Below are positions 9,299 to 17,843 of a DNA stretch of 64,000 nt, in pieces. Origin of the DNA: Flavobacterium sp. ASW18X (GTDB lineage: Bacteria > Bacteroidota > Bacteroidia > Flavobacteriales > Flavobacteriaceae); the NCBI RefSeq assembly GCF_005144745.1, contig NZ_SWKK01000004.1, positions 434,001 through 498,000 on the forward strand, in the 5' to 3' direction. The notes under the pieces were generated by a model. The model searched no databases. It had not been told where the DNA came from and saw only the letters and a program-made list of their open reading frames with translations. Each line of letters starts with the position of its first letter. The first letter of the stretch is position 1. The position numbers and the translations under genes are program-made.

Positions 9299-10264
9299 AT
9301 GGCCCAATTACCTTACAAATTCATTTTCATTTTAGTAAGCATTCCATTTTTTATAAATGCCCAATACACAGATGTTATTAATTCTAATAGGCCAGGTATT
9401 GCGGTAAGCGCCTACTCCGTGGGTACCGGAGTTGTGCAAGGAGAAGCTGGATTTTTATATGAAAGAAGAGACCACTCCCTACTAAATACCAATGGTAGCA
9501 GATTAGGAGGCGAAATAGCGCTTAGGTATGGGGTTTTATTTGAACAATTAGAACTTATATACGAAGGGACATATGTAAAAGAGGCTATAACTTATGAGAA
9601 TTTTGATTTTGAAGAAACACGTTCAGATTTTACCAGAAATAGATTGGGAATTAAATATTTAATATTTGATCCTTACAAAAATCCAGAAGCTAATAAACCC
9701 AATATTTATAGTTGGAGAGCAAACAATAAATTTCAACTAAAAAATTTAATACCAGCAGTTTCCTTATTTGCAGGAGCCACATTTAATTTAGGAGACAATC
9801 CTTTTTATCCTGAAGATGGCACCATAAGCTATAGAGGTATGATTGCCACGCAGAGTAGGCTTAGTCCTAAGCAAGTGTTGATTACCAATATTGCTTACGA
9901 CCGCATAACTACAGATTTTCCAGAATTAAGCTACGCTATATCATACTCTAGAGCTTTTAGAAACCCAAAGTGGAGTATTTTTGTAGAGCACCAAGGTATT
10001 AAGAGCGACAGGCATTCTGACCTATTACTCCGTACTGGCATTGCTCATTTGTTTAGCCCAAATTTTCAGGTAGATTTTAGTCTTGGTGGGAGCCTAAAAG
10101 ACACGCCAATGCGCCTTTTTGGTAGAACAGGGCTATCTTACCGTTTAGATTTTCATAAAGATAAATTAGTGCCTATCAACAAGCAGAAGCCAAAAAATAA
10201 AATTAAAAAAGGTAGTATGAAATCTAAGAAAAAGAAAAACAAGAAAGATAAGTTAGATTTCTAA
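9299..10264 (+). CDS. Secreted transporter-like outer-membrane protein (phenol MetA-like)
   Basis: A 321-residue exported protein: signal peptide up to about residue 21 (IFILVSIPFFINAQ), then alternating beta-strand sequence that starts INSNRPGIAVSAYSVGTGVVQGEAGF. That opening is typical of proteins annotated as putative transporters of the MetA-pathway-of-phenol-degradation type, which are predicted outer-membrane barrels. The last 30 residues are almost purely lysine-rich (KKKKNKKDK), unusual for a barrel end, where an aromatic residue is common. Divergent from the DUF4834-like gene. Substrate unknown. Confidence 0.6.
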   Translation: MAQLPYKFIFILVSIPFFINAQYTDVINSNRPGIAVSAYSVGTGVVQGEAGFLYERRDHSLLNTNGSRLGGEIALRYGVLFEQLELIYEGTYVKEAITYENFDFEETRSDFTRNRLGIKYLIFDPYKNPEANKPNIYSWRANNKFQLKNLIPAVSLFAGATFNLGDNPFYPEDGTISYRGMIATQSRLSPKQVLITNIAYDRITTDFPELSYAISYSRAFRNPKWSIFVEHQGIKSDRHSDLLLRTGIAHLFSPNFQVDFSLGGSLKDTPMRLFGRTGLSYRLDFHKDKLVPINKQKPKNKIKKGSMKSKKKKNKKDKLDF

Positions 10265-10326
10265 GACTTATTTGCTTAGTACTCCTTTTAATATTTGTTA
10301 ATATTGCGTAGTTATTTATACGCAGA

Positions 10327-11448
10327 ATGATTAGCATAAAAGAGGTTACCAATAAAGCAGGCTTAAAGGCTTTTGTGAAATTTCCATTTTCACTCTACAA
10401 AAACAATCCCTACTGGGTTCCACCAATTATTAAGGACGAACTAGAAACTTTTGACCAAACTAAAAACCCTGTTTTTGCTAATGCAGAAGCACGCTTTTTC
10501 TTAGCTTATAAAGAAAATAAAATTGTGGGTAGAGTTGCCGCAATTATTAACTGGTTAGAGGTCAAAGAGCAAGGACTTAAAAAAATGCGTTTTGGATGGT
10601 TTGATTTTGTTGATGATTTAGAAGTTTCCAAAGCATTATTACAAAAAGTAGCGAGCATAGGAGCAGAAAACGCCTTAGATTACATGGAAGGACCTGTTGG
10701 TTTTACCAATTTAGATAAAGTTGGTGTTTTAATAGAAGGTTTTGACCATATTGGCACAATGATTACTTGGTATAACCACCCGTATTACCAAAACCATTAC
10801 GAAGCTCATGGTTTTACAAAGGAAAAAGAATATCTAGAAAACAAGTTTAAGGCAGCCGCCGCAGACCCTAAATTGTTTGAAAAAGCCAACACTTTAATCA
10901 AAAGAAGATTTCAACTGCGCGAATTAAACTTTACTAAGAGTGAAGATATAATGCCATGGGTAGATAAAATGTTCGATTTGTTTAACGAGAGTTATGCTAA
11001 GTTGTCTTCTTTTGTGAAAATTACAGATGTACAGAAAGAATATTTTAAAAAGAAATACATTTCATTCATCAATCCAGAATATATAAAGTTTGTTGTTGAT
11101 AAAGATGATGAACTGGTTGCATTTGCCATTGTAATGCCATCTTTTTCTAAAGCCTTACAAAAAGCTAACGGAAAACTTTTCCCTTTTGGATTCTACCATC
11201 TATTACAAGCAAGAAAAAATAGCAAAGACGTCATTTTTTACCTTATTGGCATTAGACCAGAATATCAAAACAAAGGTATTACTGCTATAATATTTAATGA
11301 GTATTACCACACTTTTAAAGAAAAAGGAGTAGAAAACTGTATTAGAACTCCAGAATTAGAAGAAAACACTGCCATTAGGCAAATGTGGAAGCACTTTAAT
11401 CCTATTACCCATAAAAGAAGAAGAACCTACCGTAAAGCATTGAATTAG
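10327..11448 (+). CDS. GNAT-like N-acetyltransferase
   Basis: A 373-residue soluble protein. The N-terminal third (FPFSLYKNNPYWVPPIIKDE, then VGRVAAIIN) and the C-terminal part (FYLIGIRPEYQNKGITAIIFNEYY) show the acetyl-CoA-binding pattern of GNAT folds, with RPEYQNKGI corresponding to the Q/RxxGxG/A loop in degenerate form. This long family is common in Bacteroidota as a stand-alone gene. Substrate unknown. It is followed after three bases by the fructosamine-kinase-like gene, so the two are likely cotranscribed. Confidence 0.7.
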   Translation: MISIKEVTNKAGLKAFVKFPFSLYKNNPYWVPPIIKDELETFDQTKNPVFANAEARFFLAYKENKIVGRVAAIINWLEVKEQGLKKMRFGWFDFVDDLEVSKALLQKVASIGAENALDYMEGPVGFTNLDKVGVLIEGFDHIGTMITWYNHPYYQNHYEAHGFTKEKEYLENKFKAAAADPKLFEKANTLIKRRFQLRELNFTKSEDIMPWVDKMFDLFNESYAKLSSFVKITDVQKEYFKKKYISFINPEYIKFVVDKDDELVAFAIVMPSFSKALQKANGKLFPFGFYHLLQARKNSKDVIFYLIGIRPEYQNKGITAIIFNEYYHTFKEKGVENCIRTPELEENTAIRQMWKHFNPITHKRRRTYRKALN

Positions 11449-11451
11449 GGT

Positions 11452-12306
11452 ATGATGAAATGGATTTATGAGCTTTTTGAGAGCGATATTAAATCTATTA
11501 CTTCGCTAAGCGGCGGTAATGTTTCTCAAGTTTTTAAAGTAGTAACTACAAGCGATGTTTTTGTAGTAAAATGCAATTATGAGAAAAATGCTGAAGTATA
11601 TTTTAAAGCCGAAGTAAACGGATTGCATCAAATAAAAGCAACAAATACTATTGAAACACCTGCAATTCATTCCTACGGTAAAATAGAAAATAACGCCTAT
11701 CTAATATTAGAATGGATACCCACTAAAAACGCGGACCAAGAGGCTATGCATACCTTGGGTATACAACTTTCACAGTTACATTCAACAACAGAAACCACCT
11801 ACTTTGGGGCAAAAGAACATAACTTTATTGGTAACTTACCTCAAAACAACACCATAAACCCAAGTTGGAGTACTTTCTACGCTCTACAACGCTTATATCC
11901 ACAATTAGGGATAGCCAGAAAATTGGGATATCTATTAAAAGAAGAGATTCCCAACTTGGATAATATACAAAAAGTAATGACCACGATAGCTGATAACACC
12001 AAACCTTCTTTATTGCATGGAGATTTGTGGCATGGTAATATTCTAATTCATGAGAATGGCACACCTTATCTTATAGATCCATCTGTTTATTATGGCCATA
12101 ACGAAATGGATTTAGCAATGACCAAACTATTTGGTGGCTTTTCCAATAACTTTTATCAAGGCTACCATGAAAATATCCCACCGCATAAAAATCAAAATGC
12201 ACTAACAGAAGTATACCAATTATACTACCTATTAGTGCATTTAAATATGTTTGGCAACAGCTATCGTAGCAAAGCTGTTGAACTCCTAAAGCGTTATTTT
12301 CTATGA
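11452..12306 (+). CDS. Fructosamine kinase family protein
   Basis: A 284-residue aminoglycoside-phosphotransferase-fold kinase. It has the Gly-rich nucleotide loop (LSGGNVSQVFKV), a VVKCN lysine, the catalytic loop LLHGDLWHGNIL (HGDxxxxN) and the metal-binding YLIDPSVYYGH (DP motif), all as in fructosamine-3-kinase-like proteins. Such kinases phosphorylate sugar amines on glycated proteins, leading to deglycation. It follows the GNAT-like gene with a 3-base gap and ends two bases before the convergent acyltransferase gene. Confidence 0.85.
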   Translation: MMKWIYELFESDIKSITSLSGGNVSQVFKVVTTSDVFVVKCNYEKNAEVYFKAEVNGLHQIKATNTIETPAIHSYGKIENNAYLILEWIPTKNADQEAMHTLGIQLSQLHSTTETTYFGAKEHNFIGNLPQNNTINPSWSTFYALQRLYPQLGIARKLGYLLKEEIPNLDNIQKVMTTIADNTKPSLLHGDLWHGNILIHENGTPYLIDPSVYYGHNEMDLAMTKLFGGFSNNFYQGYHENIPPHKNQNALTEVYQLYYLLVHLNMFGNSYRSKAVELLKRYFL

Positions 12307-12307
12307 A

Positions 12308-13567
12308 TTATTCGCCCATTGCAGCGGCTACAGCTGCTGATAAACGTTTGTAAGTACCATTTTCTAATCTATCTCTTATTGCAGAAAACGCATCTAAGGT
12401 TTCTTTAATATCTTCCATTGTATGGGTAGCCGTTGGAATTAAACGTAATAAAATTAATCCTTTAGGAATTACCGGATAAACTACAATGGAACAGAAGATA
12501 CCATAATTTTCACGTAAATCCTTTACTAAGGCCATTGCCTCTGGAATACTACCATTAAGGTATACTGGTGTTACACAACTTTGAGTTGTGCCAATATCAA
12601 AACCTCTTTCCTTCAGACCACTTTGCAACGCATTTACGTTTTCCCAAAGCTTAGCTTTAAGTTCTGGCATTGTACGCAACATGTCCAAACGTTTTAAAGC
12701 CCCTTTTACAAACACCATAGGTAAGGACTTAGCGAACATTTGAGAACGCATGTTGTACTTTAAGTATTCTATTATTCCTTTATCTGCTGCTACAAATGCA
12801 CCAATACCAGCCATAGACTTAGCAAAAGTTGCTAAGTATACATCTATATCGTCTTGTACGCCTTGCTCCTCACCCGCTCCAGCACCTGTTTTGCCTAAAG
12901 TACCAAAACCGTGAGCATCATCAACTAATAAACGAAACTTAAATTTCTTTTTTAACGCAGCAATTTCTTTTAATTTACCTTGCTCACCACGCATCCCGAA
13001 AACGCCTTCAGAAATAACCAAAATACCACCACCGGTTTCATTAGCCATCTTAGTAGCACGCTCCAAGTTTTTCTCTAAACTTTCTACATCGTTATGCATA
13101 AAGGTAAAACGCTTACCTACGTGTAAACGAACCCCATCTATAATACAAGCGTGGCAATCTACATCATAAACTATAATATCATCTTTAGAAACCAACGCAT
13201 CTATAACAGACATGAACCCTTGGTATCCAAAGTTTAATAAATAAGATGCTTCCTTATTTACAAAGGCGGCCAGTTCTTGTTCTAATTGCTCATGATAGTT
13301 AGTGTGACCACTCATCATTCTAGCCCCCATAGGGTAGGCAGTTCCATGCTCTAAAGCCGCATCAGAATCTACTTTCTTTATTTCAGGTAGATTGGCTAAC
13401 CCTAAGTAATCATTAATACTCCAAGTAATTACATCCTTACCTCTAAACTTCATTCTATTAGAGATTGGACCTTCTAATTTTGGGAATACAAAATATCCTT
13501 CTGCTTGAGATGCCCATTTACCTAATGGACCTTTGTTTTCAATGATTCTATCAAAAATATCCCTCAT
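12308..13567 (-). CDS. Alpha-oxoamine synthase; probable cysteate fatty-acyltransferase for sulfonolipids
   Basis: A 419-residue PLP enzyme of the alpha-oxoamine synthase family, which also contains serine palmitoyltransferase, KBL and BioF. Seen: VDDAHGFGTLG (Asp and His that hold PLP), the TFAKSMAG Schiff-base lysine region, MSGHTNYHEQLE, and GTAYPMGARM near the active site. In Flavobacterium johnsoniae an enzyme of this family condenses an acyl thioester with cysteate to give the capnine precursor. The neighbouring upstream gene encodes a cysteine-synthase-like enzyme that could make cysteate, which favours that role over serine palmitoyltransferase. It has its own promoter-like sequence. 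Serine, glycine or alanine as substrate cannot be excluded by sequence alone. Confidence 0.75.
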   Translation of the reverse strand: MRDIFDRIIENKGPLGKWASQAEGYFVFPKLEGPISNRMKFRGKDVITWSINDYLGLANLPEIKKVDSDAALEHGTAYPMGARMMSGHTNYHEQLEQELAAFVNKEASYLLNFGYQGFMSVIDALVSKDDIIVYDVDCHACIIDGVRLHVGKRFTFMHNDVESLEKNLERATKMANETGGGILVISEGVFGMRGEQGKLKEIAALKKKFKFRLLVDDAHGFGTLGKTGAGAGEEQGVQDDIDVYLATFAKSMAGIGAFVAADKGIIEYLKYNMRSQMFAKSLPMVFVKGALKRLDMLRTMPELKAKLWENVNALQSGLKERGFDIGTTQSCVTPVYLNGSIPEAMALVKDLRENYGIFCSIVVYPVIPKGLILLRLIPTATHTMEDIKETLDAFSAIRDRLENGTYKRLSAAVAAAMGE

Positions 13568-13590
13568 CTACCTAAAATTGATTTTACTTG

Positions 13591-13620
13591 CAAAAATATG
13601 ATTTTTATCTCACTGAGCAA
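13591..13620 (-). promoter_or_regulatory. Promoter of the alpha-oxoamine synthase gene
   Basis: On the minus strand a TTG (13618-13620) is separated by exactly 19 bases from TATTTTTG (13591-13598), a full match to the Bacteroidota TTG/TAnnTTTG promoter. It lies 24 bases upstream of the start codon and downstream of the terminator of the preceding gene. Confidence 0.6.
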
Positions 13621-13637
13621 TTTGTTTTTACCAACAA

Positions 13638-13666
13638 AAAAGACAATGCAAAACACATTGTCTTTT
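13638..13666 (-). terminator. Intrinsic terminator after the cysteine-synthase-like gene
   Basis: A perfect 11-base stem (AAAAGACAATG pairing with CATTGTCTTTT) with a 7-base loop; on the minus strand it ends in a T run. It separates the transcription units of the two putative sulfonolipid genes. Confidence 0.75.
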
Positions 13667-13687
13667 AAGTTATTAGCGTAAAATTTG

Positions 13688-14728
13688 TTATTTAATATAT
13701 TCTATTGCCTTTGGTTTTGGCATTTTATCACCTTCAAAAAATCCTTGATTTTCCATCCATTCATCACTATAAATTTTACTCATATAACGAGACCCATGAT
13801 CTGGAAAAATAACAACAACCTTGCTATGAGCGTCAAATTCGCCTTCTAAGTGATACTGCATTAAAGCTTGCATCGCTGCACCACTAGTATACCCCACAAA
13901 CATACCTTCTTCTGATGCAATTTTACGAGCCATATGTGCACTTTCTGCATCTGTAACTTTAATGTAGCGGTCTATAGCATTAAAATCTGTGGCAGAGGGA
14001 ATCAAATTTTTACCTAAACCTTCTATACGGTACGGGTATACTTCATTATGGTCAAACTGCCCAGTTTCGTGATACTTTTTTAAAACAGAACCATAGGCGT
14101 CTACTGCCAATACTTTAATATTTGGGTTTTGTTCTTTTAAAAAGCGTGCCGTACCAGATATAGTACCACCAGTACCACTACATGCAACTAAATGCGTAAT
14201 TTGACCTGCTGTTTGTTCCCAAATTTCTGGACCTGTAGATGCGTAGTGCGCTTCTATATTTAATGCATTAAAATATTGGTTAATATAGATAGAACCAGGG
14301 GTCTCCTTGTGTAATCGTTTAGCAACTTCATAATAAGACCTTGGATCATCTGCACTAACATGAGCTGGACAAACATAAACCTTTGCTCCCATAGCACGTA
14401 GCATATCTATCTTATCTGGAGAAGATTTTGAACTTACTGCCAAAATACACTCATAACCTTTTACCATACTTGCCATGGCTAGGCTAAAACCTGTATTACC
14501 AGAAGTAGTTTCTATTATGGTGCTCCCCCTTTTAAGAATTCCATTTTTTTCGGCTTGAGCAATAATATGAGCGGCAATCCTGTCCTTTGCAGAATGTCCT
14601 GGGTTAAATGCCTCTACCTTGGCAAAGAACTCACCAGCCATATCTGCTGTAAGCTTTTGTAACCTTATAAGTGGTGTATTACCTACTAAGTCTAAAATAC
14701 TATCGTAGGCTTTAATTTGGTTTCTCAT
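13688..14728 (-). CDS. Cysteine synthase/cystathionine beta-synthase family enzyme; probable cysteate synthase
   Basis: A 346-residue PLP enzyme of the beta-replacement family. The PLP lysine lies in [11 protein letters not shown], the phosphate/substrate loop is [11 protein letters not shown], and [16 protein letters not shown] binds the cofactor phosphate. The C-terminal [17 protein letters not shown] resembles cystathionine beta-synthase more than CysK. Compared with CysK it has His in place of Gly in the NPGGS motif and ETTSGNTG instead of EPTSGNTG, so the nucleophile may differ. Beside an alpha-oxoamine synthase the best reading is cysteate synthesis (sulfite as nucleophile) for sulfonolipids. 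An ordinary cysteine or cystathionine role remains possible. Confidence 0.7.
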   Translation of the reverse strand: MRNQIKAYDSILDLVGNTPLIRLQKLTADMAGEFFAKVEAFNPGHSAKDRIAAHIIAQAEKNGILKRGSTIIETTSGNTGFSLAMASMVKGYECILAVSSKSSPDKIDMLRAMGAKVYVCPAHVSADDPRSYYEVAKRLHKETPGSIYINQYFNALNIEAHYASTGPEIWEQTAGQITHLVACSGTGGTISGTARFLKEQNPNIKVLAVDAYGSVLKKYHETGQFDHNEVYPYRIEGLGKNLIPSATDFNAIDRYIKVTDAESAHMARKIASEEGMFVGYTSGAAMQALMQYHLEGEFDAHSKVVVIFPDHGSRYMSKIYSDEWMENQGFFEGDKMPKPKAIEYIK

Positions 14729-14768
14729 AGGGAAAACATTTAAAGGAAAGTCTTAAACTTACCAAGTG

Positions 14769-14776
14769 CAAAAATA
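14769..14776 (-). promoter_or_regulatory. Candidate -7 element for the cysteine-synthase-like gene
   Basis: Minus-strand TATTTTTG matches TAnnTTTG, 40 bases upstream of the start. No -33 TTG at 19-base spacing; that interval runs into the end of the next gene. Confidence 0.4.
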
Positions 14777-14789
14777 GTATTTTTAATTT

Positions 14790-16922
14790 TTATCGGATTT
14801 TTCCCTCTAAATCTAATAAAAAAGCGTACTCCTTAGCGGTCTCTTTTAAGGCTTCAAAACGCCCAGAAGCACCACCATGACCAGCCTCCATATTAGTGTC
14901 TAAATAGAGTACGTTAGTATCCGTTTTTAAATCTCTTAGTTTAGCAACCCATTTTGCCGGCTCCCAATACTGCACCTGAGAATCATGCAAACCCGTACTT
15001 ACGTACATATTAGGATAGGCTTTTGCGGTTACATTATCGTACGGAGAATAAGATTTCATGTAGGTGTAATAATCTTTGTCATTTGGATTACCCCACTCAT
15101 CATATTCGCCCGTTGTTAAGGGTATAGAATCATCTAACATAGTAGTGATTACATCTACAAAGGGTACTTGTGCTACTACGCCGTGGTAAAGTTCTGGTGC
15201 CATGTTAACAATGGCTCCCATTAATAGTCCACCTGCTGACCCTCCCATAGCATACAAATGTTCTGTAGTTGTATAATTTTCTTCAATCAAAAACTTAGAA
15301 CAATCAATAAAATCCGTAAATGTATTTTTCTTGGTGAACAATTTACCGTCTTCATACCAAGGTCTCCCCAAATACTCCCCACCTCTTATATGCGCTATTG
15401 CATAAATGAAACCACGGTCTAACAGACTTAATCTTGAAGTAGAAAAATAGGGATCTATGGTGGATCCATAAGAACCATAGGCATATTGTAAAAGAGGTGC
15501 AGTCCCATCTAAAGGGGTATCTTTATGATAAACCATAGAAATAGGCACCTTTTTACCATCTTGGGCTGTTGCCCAAACCCGTTTAGATTTGTAATTTTCT
15601 TTATGGAATTGCCCGCCAAGAACCTCCTGTTCTTTAAGAATGGTTTTTTCCTTAGAGTACATATCAAACTCTATGATTGCATAGGGCGATGTCATTGAAC
15701 TGTAAACATATCTAAATTTAAGAGTATCAAAATCTAAATTGGTGGTAGGCCCAGCAACATACGTTTCAGAATCAAAAGGTAAATAATAGCTATCCGTACC
15801 ATCCCATCTCACAATTTTCATTTTACTTAACCCCTGTTCTCTTTCTGTTAGCACATAGTAATCTTTAAAAATATCTATGTCTTCTAGCAATACATCACTC
15901 CTGTGTGGAATAAACTCTTCCCAATCCGTAAAATGTGTTGCTCCTTCCTTAGCTTTCATTAACTTAAAGTTAGTTGCGCCATCCTTATTGGTAAGAATGT
16001 AGAAGTCATTTTTAAAATGGTAAATCGAGTACTCTAACCCTCTTTCTCTAGGAGAAAACACCTTAAAGTCAGCTTCTGGCTCAGTAACTTTAATAAATCT
16101 ATATTCAGTAGTCATAGTACTAGCAGAACCAATTACAATGTAATCTCTAGACTTGGTTTTATAAACAAAAGTATTGTAGGTGTCATCATCCTCAGTATAA
16201 ACCAAAACATCCGCGGTTACAGGTGTTCCTAATTTATGACGATATATCTTATCTGAACGTAGAGTTACTGGGTCTTTCTTTGTGTAGAAAACCGTTTTAT
16301 CATCTGCTGCCCAAACTGCACTGCCAGTAGTGTTTTCTATTTTTTCTTCAAGTATCTCTCCGCTTTCTAAATCTTTGAATTGTAAGGTGTACTGTCTTCT
16401 AGATACCGTATCTACACCAAATGCAGCCTTTTTGTTATCTGGACTAACAGAAACACCTCTTAAATTAAAATAATCGTGCCCTTTAGCTAGTATATTACAA
16501 TTAAATAGCACTTCTTCTTCGGCATCTAAAGTTCCCTTTTTTCTAGAATAAATAGGATATTCGCTCCCTACCTCGTATCGGGTTATATAATAATACCCAT
16601 TTAGCTTATAGGGAACAGAAGCATCGTCTTCTTTAATACGCCCTTTCATTTCCTCAAAAAGTGTTTCTTGGAAATCCATGGTATGGGCAGTCATTTGGTA
16701 ATAATAAGCATTCTCTGCTTCTAAATACGCTATTACCTCCGGGTTCTCACGGTCATTAAGCCAATAATAATTATCTACTCTAACATCTTCATGCATTACG
16801 AGTTCTTTGGCTATTTTCTTTGCTATAGGTGGTTTTGGCACGATTGTTTCTTTACTTTTAGTTTTACAAGAGCTTGCAAAAATAATATAGATTATACAGA
16901 CAAGAATAATTTGTTTTGACAT
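14790..16922 (-). CDS. S9 family prolyl oligopeptidase / oligopeptidase B-like lipoprotein
   Basis: A 710-residue exported serine peptidase. The N-terminus is a lipoprotein signal ending FASSC (Cys about residue 19). A beta-propeller domain fills roughly residues 60-430. The alpha/beta-hydrolase domain follows, with the nucleophile in YAMGGSAGGLLMG, an acid in STGLHDSQV and the histidine in MEAGHGGASGR. DVRVDNYYWLNDRENPEV near the N-terminus is typical of the protease II (PtrB) branch, which cleaves peptides after basic residues. It faces ebfC divergently across 60 bases. Confidence 0.9.
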   Translation of the reverse strand: MSKQIILVCIIYIIFASSCKTKSKETIVPKPPIAKKIAKELVMHEDVRVDNYYWLNDRENPEVIAYLEAENAYYYQMTAHTMDFQETLFEEMKGRIKEDDASVPYKLNGYYYITRYEVGSEYPIYSRKKGTLDAEEEVLFNCNILAKGHDYFNLRGVSVSPDNKKAAFGVDTVSRRQYTLQFKDLESGEILEEKIENTTGSAVWAADDKTVFYTKKDPVTLRSDKIYRHKLGTPVTADVLVYTEDDDTYNTFVYKTKSRDYIVIGSASTMTTEYRFIKVTEPEADFKVFSPRERGLEYSIYHFKNDFYILTNKDGATNFKLMKAKEGATHFTDWEEFIPHRSDVLLEDIDIFKDYYVLTEREQGLSKMKIVRWDGTDSYYLPFDSETYVAGPTTNLDFDTLKFRYVYSSMTSPYAIIEFDMYSKEKTILKEQEVLGGQFHKENYKSKRVWATAQDGKKVPISMVYHKDTPLDGTAPLLQYAYGSYGSTIDPYFSTSRLSLLDRGFIYAIAHIRGGEYLGRPWYEDGKLFTKKNTFTDFIDCSKFLIEENYTTTEHLYAMGGSAGGLLMGAIVNMAPELYHGVVAQVPFVDVITTMLDDSIPLTTGEYDEWGNPNDKDYYTYMKSYSPYDNVTAKAYPNMYVSTGLHDSQVQYWEPAKWVAKLRDLKTDTNVLYLDTNMEAGHGGASGRFEALKETAKEYAFLLDLEGKIR

Positions 16923-16953
16923 AGTTTTAAAGTATTGTGGCAGGGTAATTTAC

Positions 16954-16961
16954 TAATTTTG
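16954..16961 (+). promoter_or_regulatory. Candidate -7 element for ebfC
   Basis: TAATTTTG, a full match to TAnnTTTG, 21 bases before the ATG. A TTG at 16935 gives a short 16-base spacer. Confidence 0.45.
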
Positions 16962-16982
16962 ACATTATAAAAATTTATAATC

Positions 16983-17309
16983 ATGTTCGGAGATATTATG
17001 GGAATGATGGGTAAACTCAAAGAAACCCAACAAAAAGTAGAAGGGACAAAAAAAAGATTAGACACGGTTCTTTTAGATGAAGCGTCTACTGATGGATTGT
17101 TGAAAATTACAATTACAGCCAATAGAGAGCTCAAAAGCATTCAAGTAGCAGATGAATTATTAGCAGATAAAGAGCAACTAGAAGATTATTTGGTCTTAAC
17201 ACTTAATAAGGCAATTGCACGTGCTACAAAGGTTAATGAAACAGAATTGGCTGCAGTAGCAAAAGATGGCATGCCCAATATTCCTGGAATGGATTCGTTA
17301 TTTAAGTAG
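16983..17309 (+). CDS. YbaB/EbfC family nucleoid-associated protein
   Basis: A 108-residue small DNA-binding protein. It begins with [20 protein letters not shown], an amphipathic helix typical of the family, followed by the conserved strand region [19 protein letters not shown], and ends NIPGMDSLF. EbfC/YbaB dimers coat DNA and affect nucleoid structure. In many bacteria the gene lies next to recR/dnaX; here it is followed nine bases later by a thioredoxin-like gene in what looks like a two-gene operon. Confidence 0.92.
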   Translation: MFGDIMGMMGKLKETQQKVEGTKKRLDTVLLDEASTDGLLKITITANRELKSIQVADELLADKEQLEDYLVLTLNKAIARATKVNETELAAVAKDGMPNIPGMDSLFK

Positions 17310-17326
17310 AAACAAAATTGATTAAA

Positions 17327-17779
17327 ATGAAGTTTGTAGCACTATTTTCCTTAGTTGTACTCTTATTTACCAATGGTGTAGCCGTAGAATCAAAAGATAG
17401 CTTAGATTGGAAAACCGATTATGAAAAAGCTCTAAAGGCTGCTAAAAAATCGAATAAAAATGTTTTGGTTTACTTTACTGGGAGTGACTGGTGTACACCC
17501 TGCATCCAACTAAAAAAGGATTTATTTGAAACTCGTGATTTTGCAGAGGTATCTAAGGATTATGTTTTGTTGTATGTGGACTATCCTAGAAACCGAGATT
17601 TATTAACCGCAGACGAATTTGAAAAAAATAAAAAGCTAATTAGCAAGTATAATAAGAAGGGTGTGTTTCCATTATTGGTAGCTCTATCACCTAAAGAGAA
17701 AGTTTTAGATGAATATTCTGGTTATAGTATGAATGGAGAAGTACAATACCATTTAGAATTTCTAAAGCGTAATAAATAA
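17327..17779 (+). CDS. Exported thioredoxin-family protein
   Basis: 150 residues from the ATG at 17327, which gives a normal signal peptide (KFVALFSLVVLLFTNGVAV); a TTG nine bases upstream is also in frame. After the signal there is a thioredoxin-like fold with the active-site motif GSDWCTPCIQLKKDL (CxxC) and a cis-Pro region KKGVFPLLVAL. This short DsbD-gamma/thioredoxin_7-like form reduces or isomerises disulfides in the periplasm. Cotranscribed with ebfC and followed by a strong terminator. Confidence 0.85.
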   Translation: MKFVALFSLVVLLFTNGVAVESKDSLDWKTDYEKALKAAKKSNKNVLVYFTGSDWCTPCIQLKKDLFETRDFAEVSKDYVLLYVDYPRNRDLLTADEFEKNKKLISKYNKKGVFPLLVALSPKEKVLDEYSGYSMNGEVQYHLEFLKRNK

Positions 17780-17794
17780 GATTTTACACAAAAG

Positions 17795-17822
17795 AAAAGC
17801 CCTCGGTTTCCCGAGGGCTTTT
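17795..17822. terminator. Bidirectional intrinsic terminator
   Basis: A perfect 12-base stem (AAAAGCCCTCGG / CCGAGGGCTTTT) with a TTTC loop, T-rich on either strand, between the convergent thioredoxin-like and OmpA-like genes. Confidence 0.88.
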
Positions 17823-17843
17823 TTATTTTAAAACAACATTAAA

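Noticed and set aside
12308-13567. KBL (2-amino-3-ketobutyrate CoA ligase) or BioF as the identity of the alpha-oxoamine synthase
   Set aside because: No threonine dehydrogenase or biotin genes are nearby, the length is longer than usual for BioF, and the adjacent cysteine-synthase-like gene points to cysteate.
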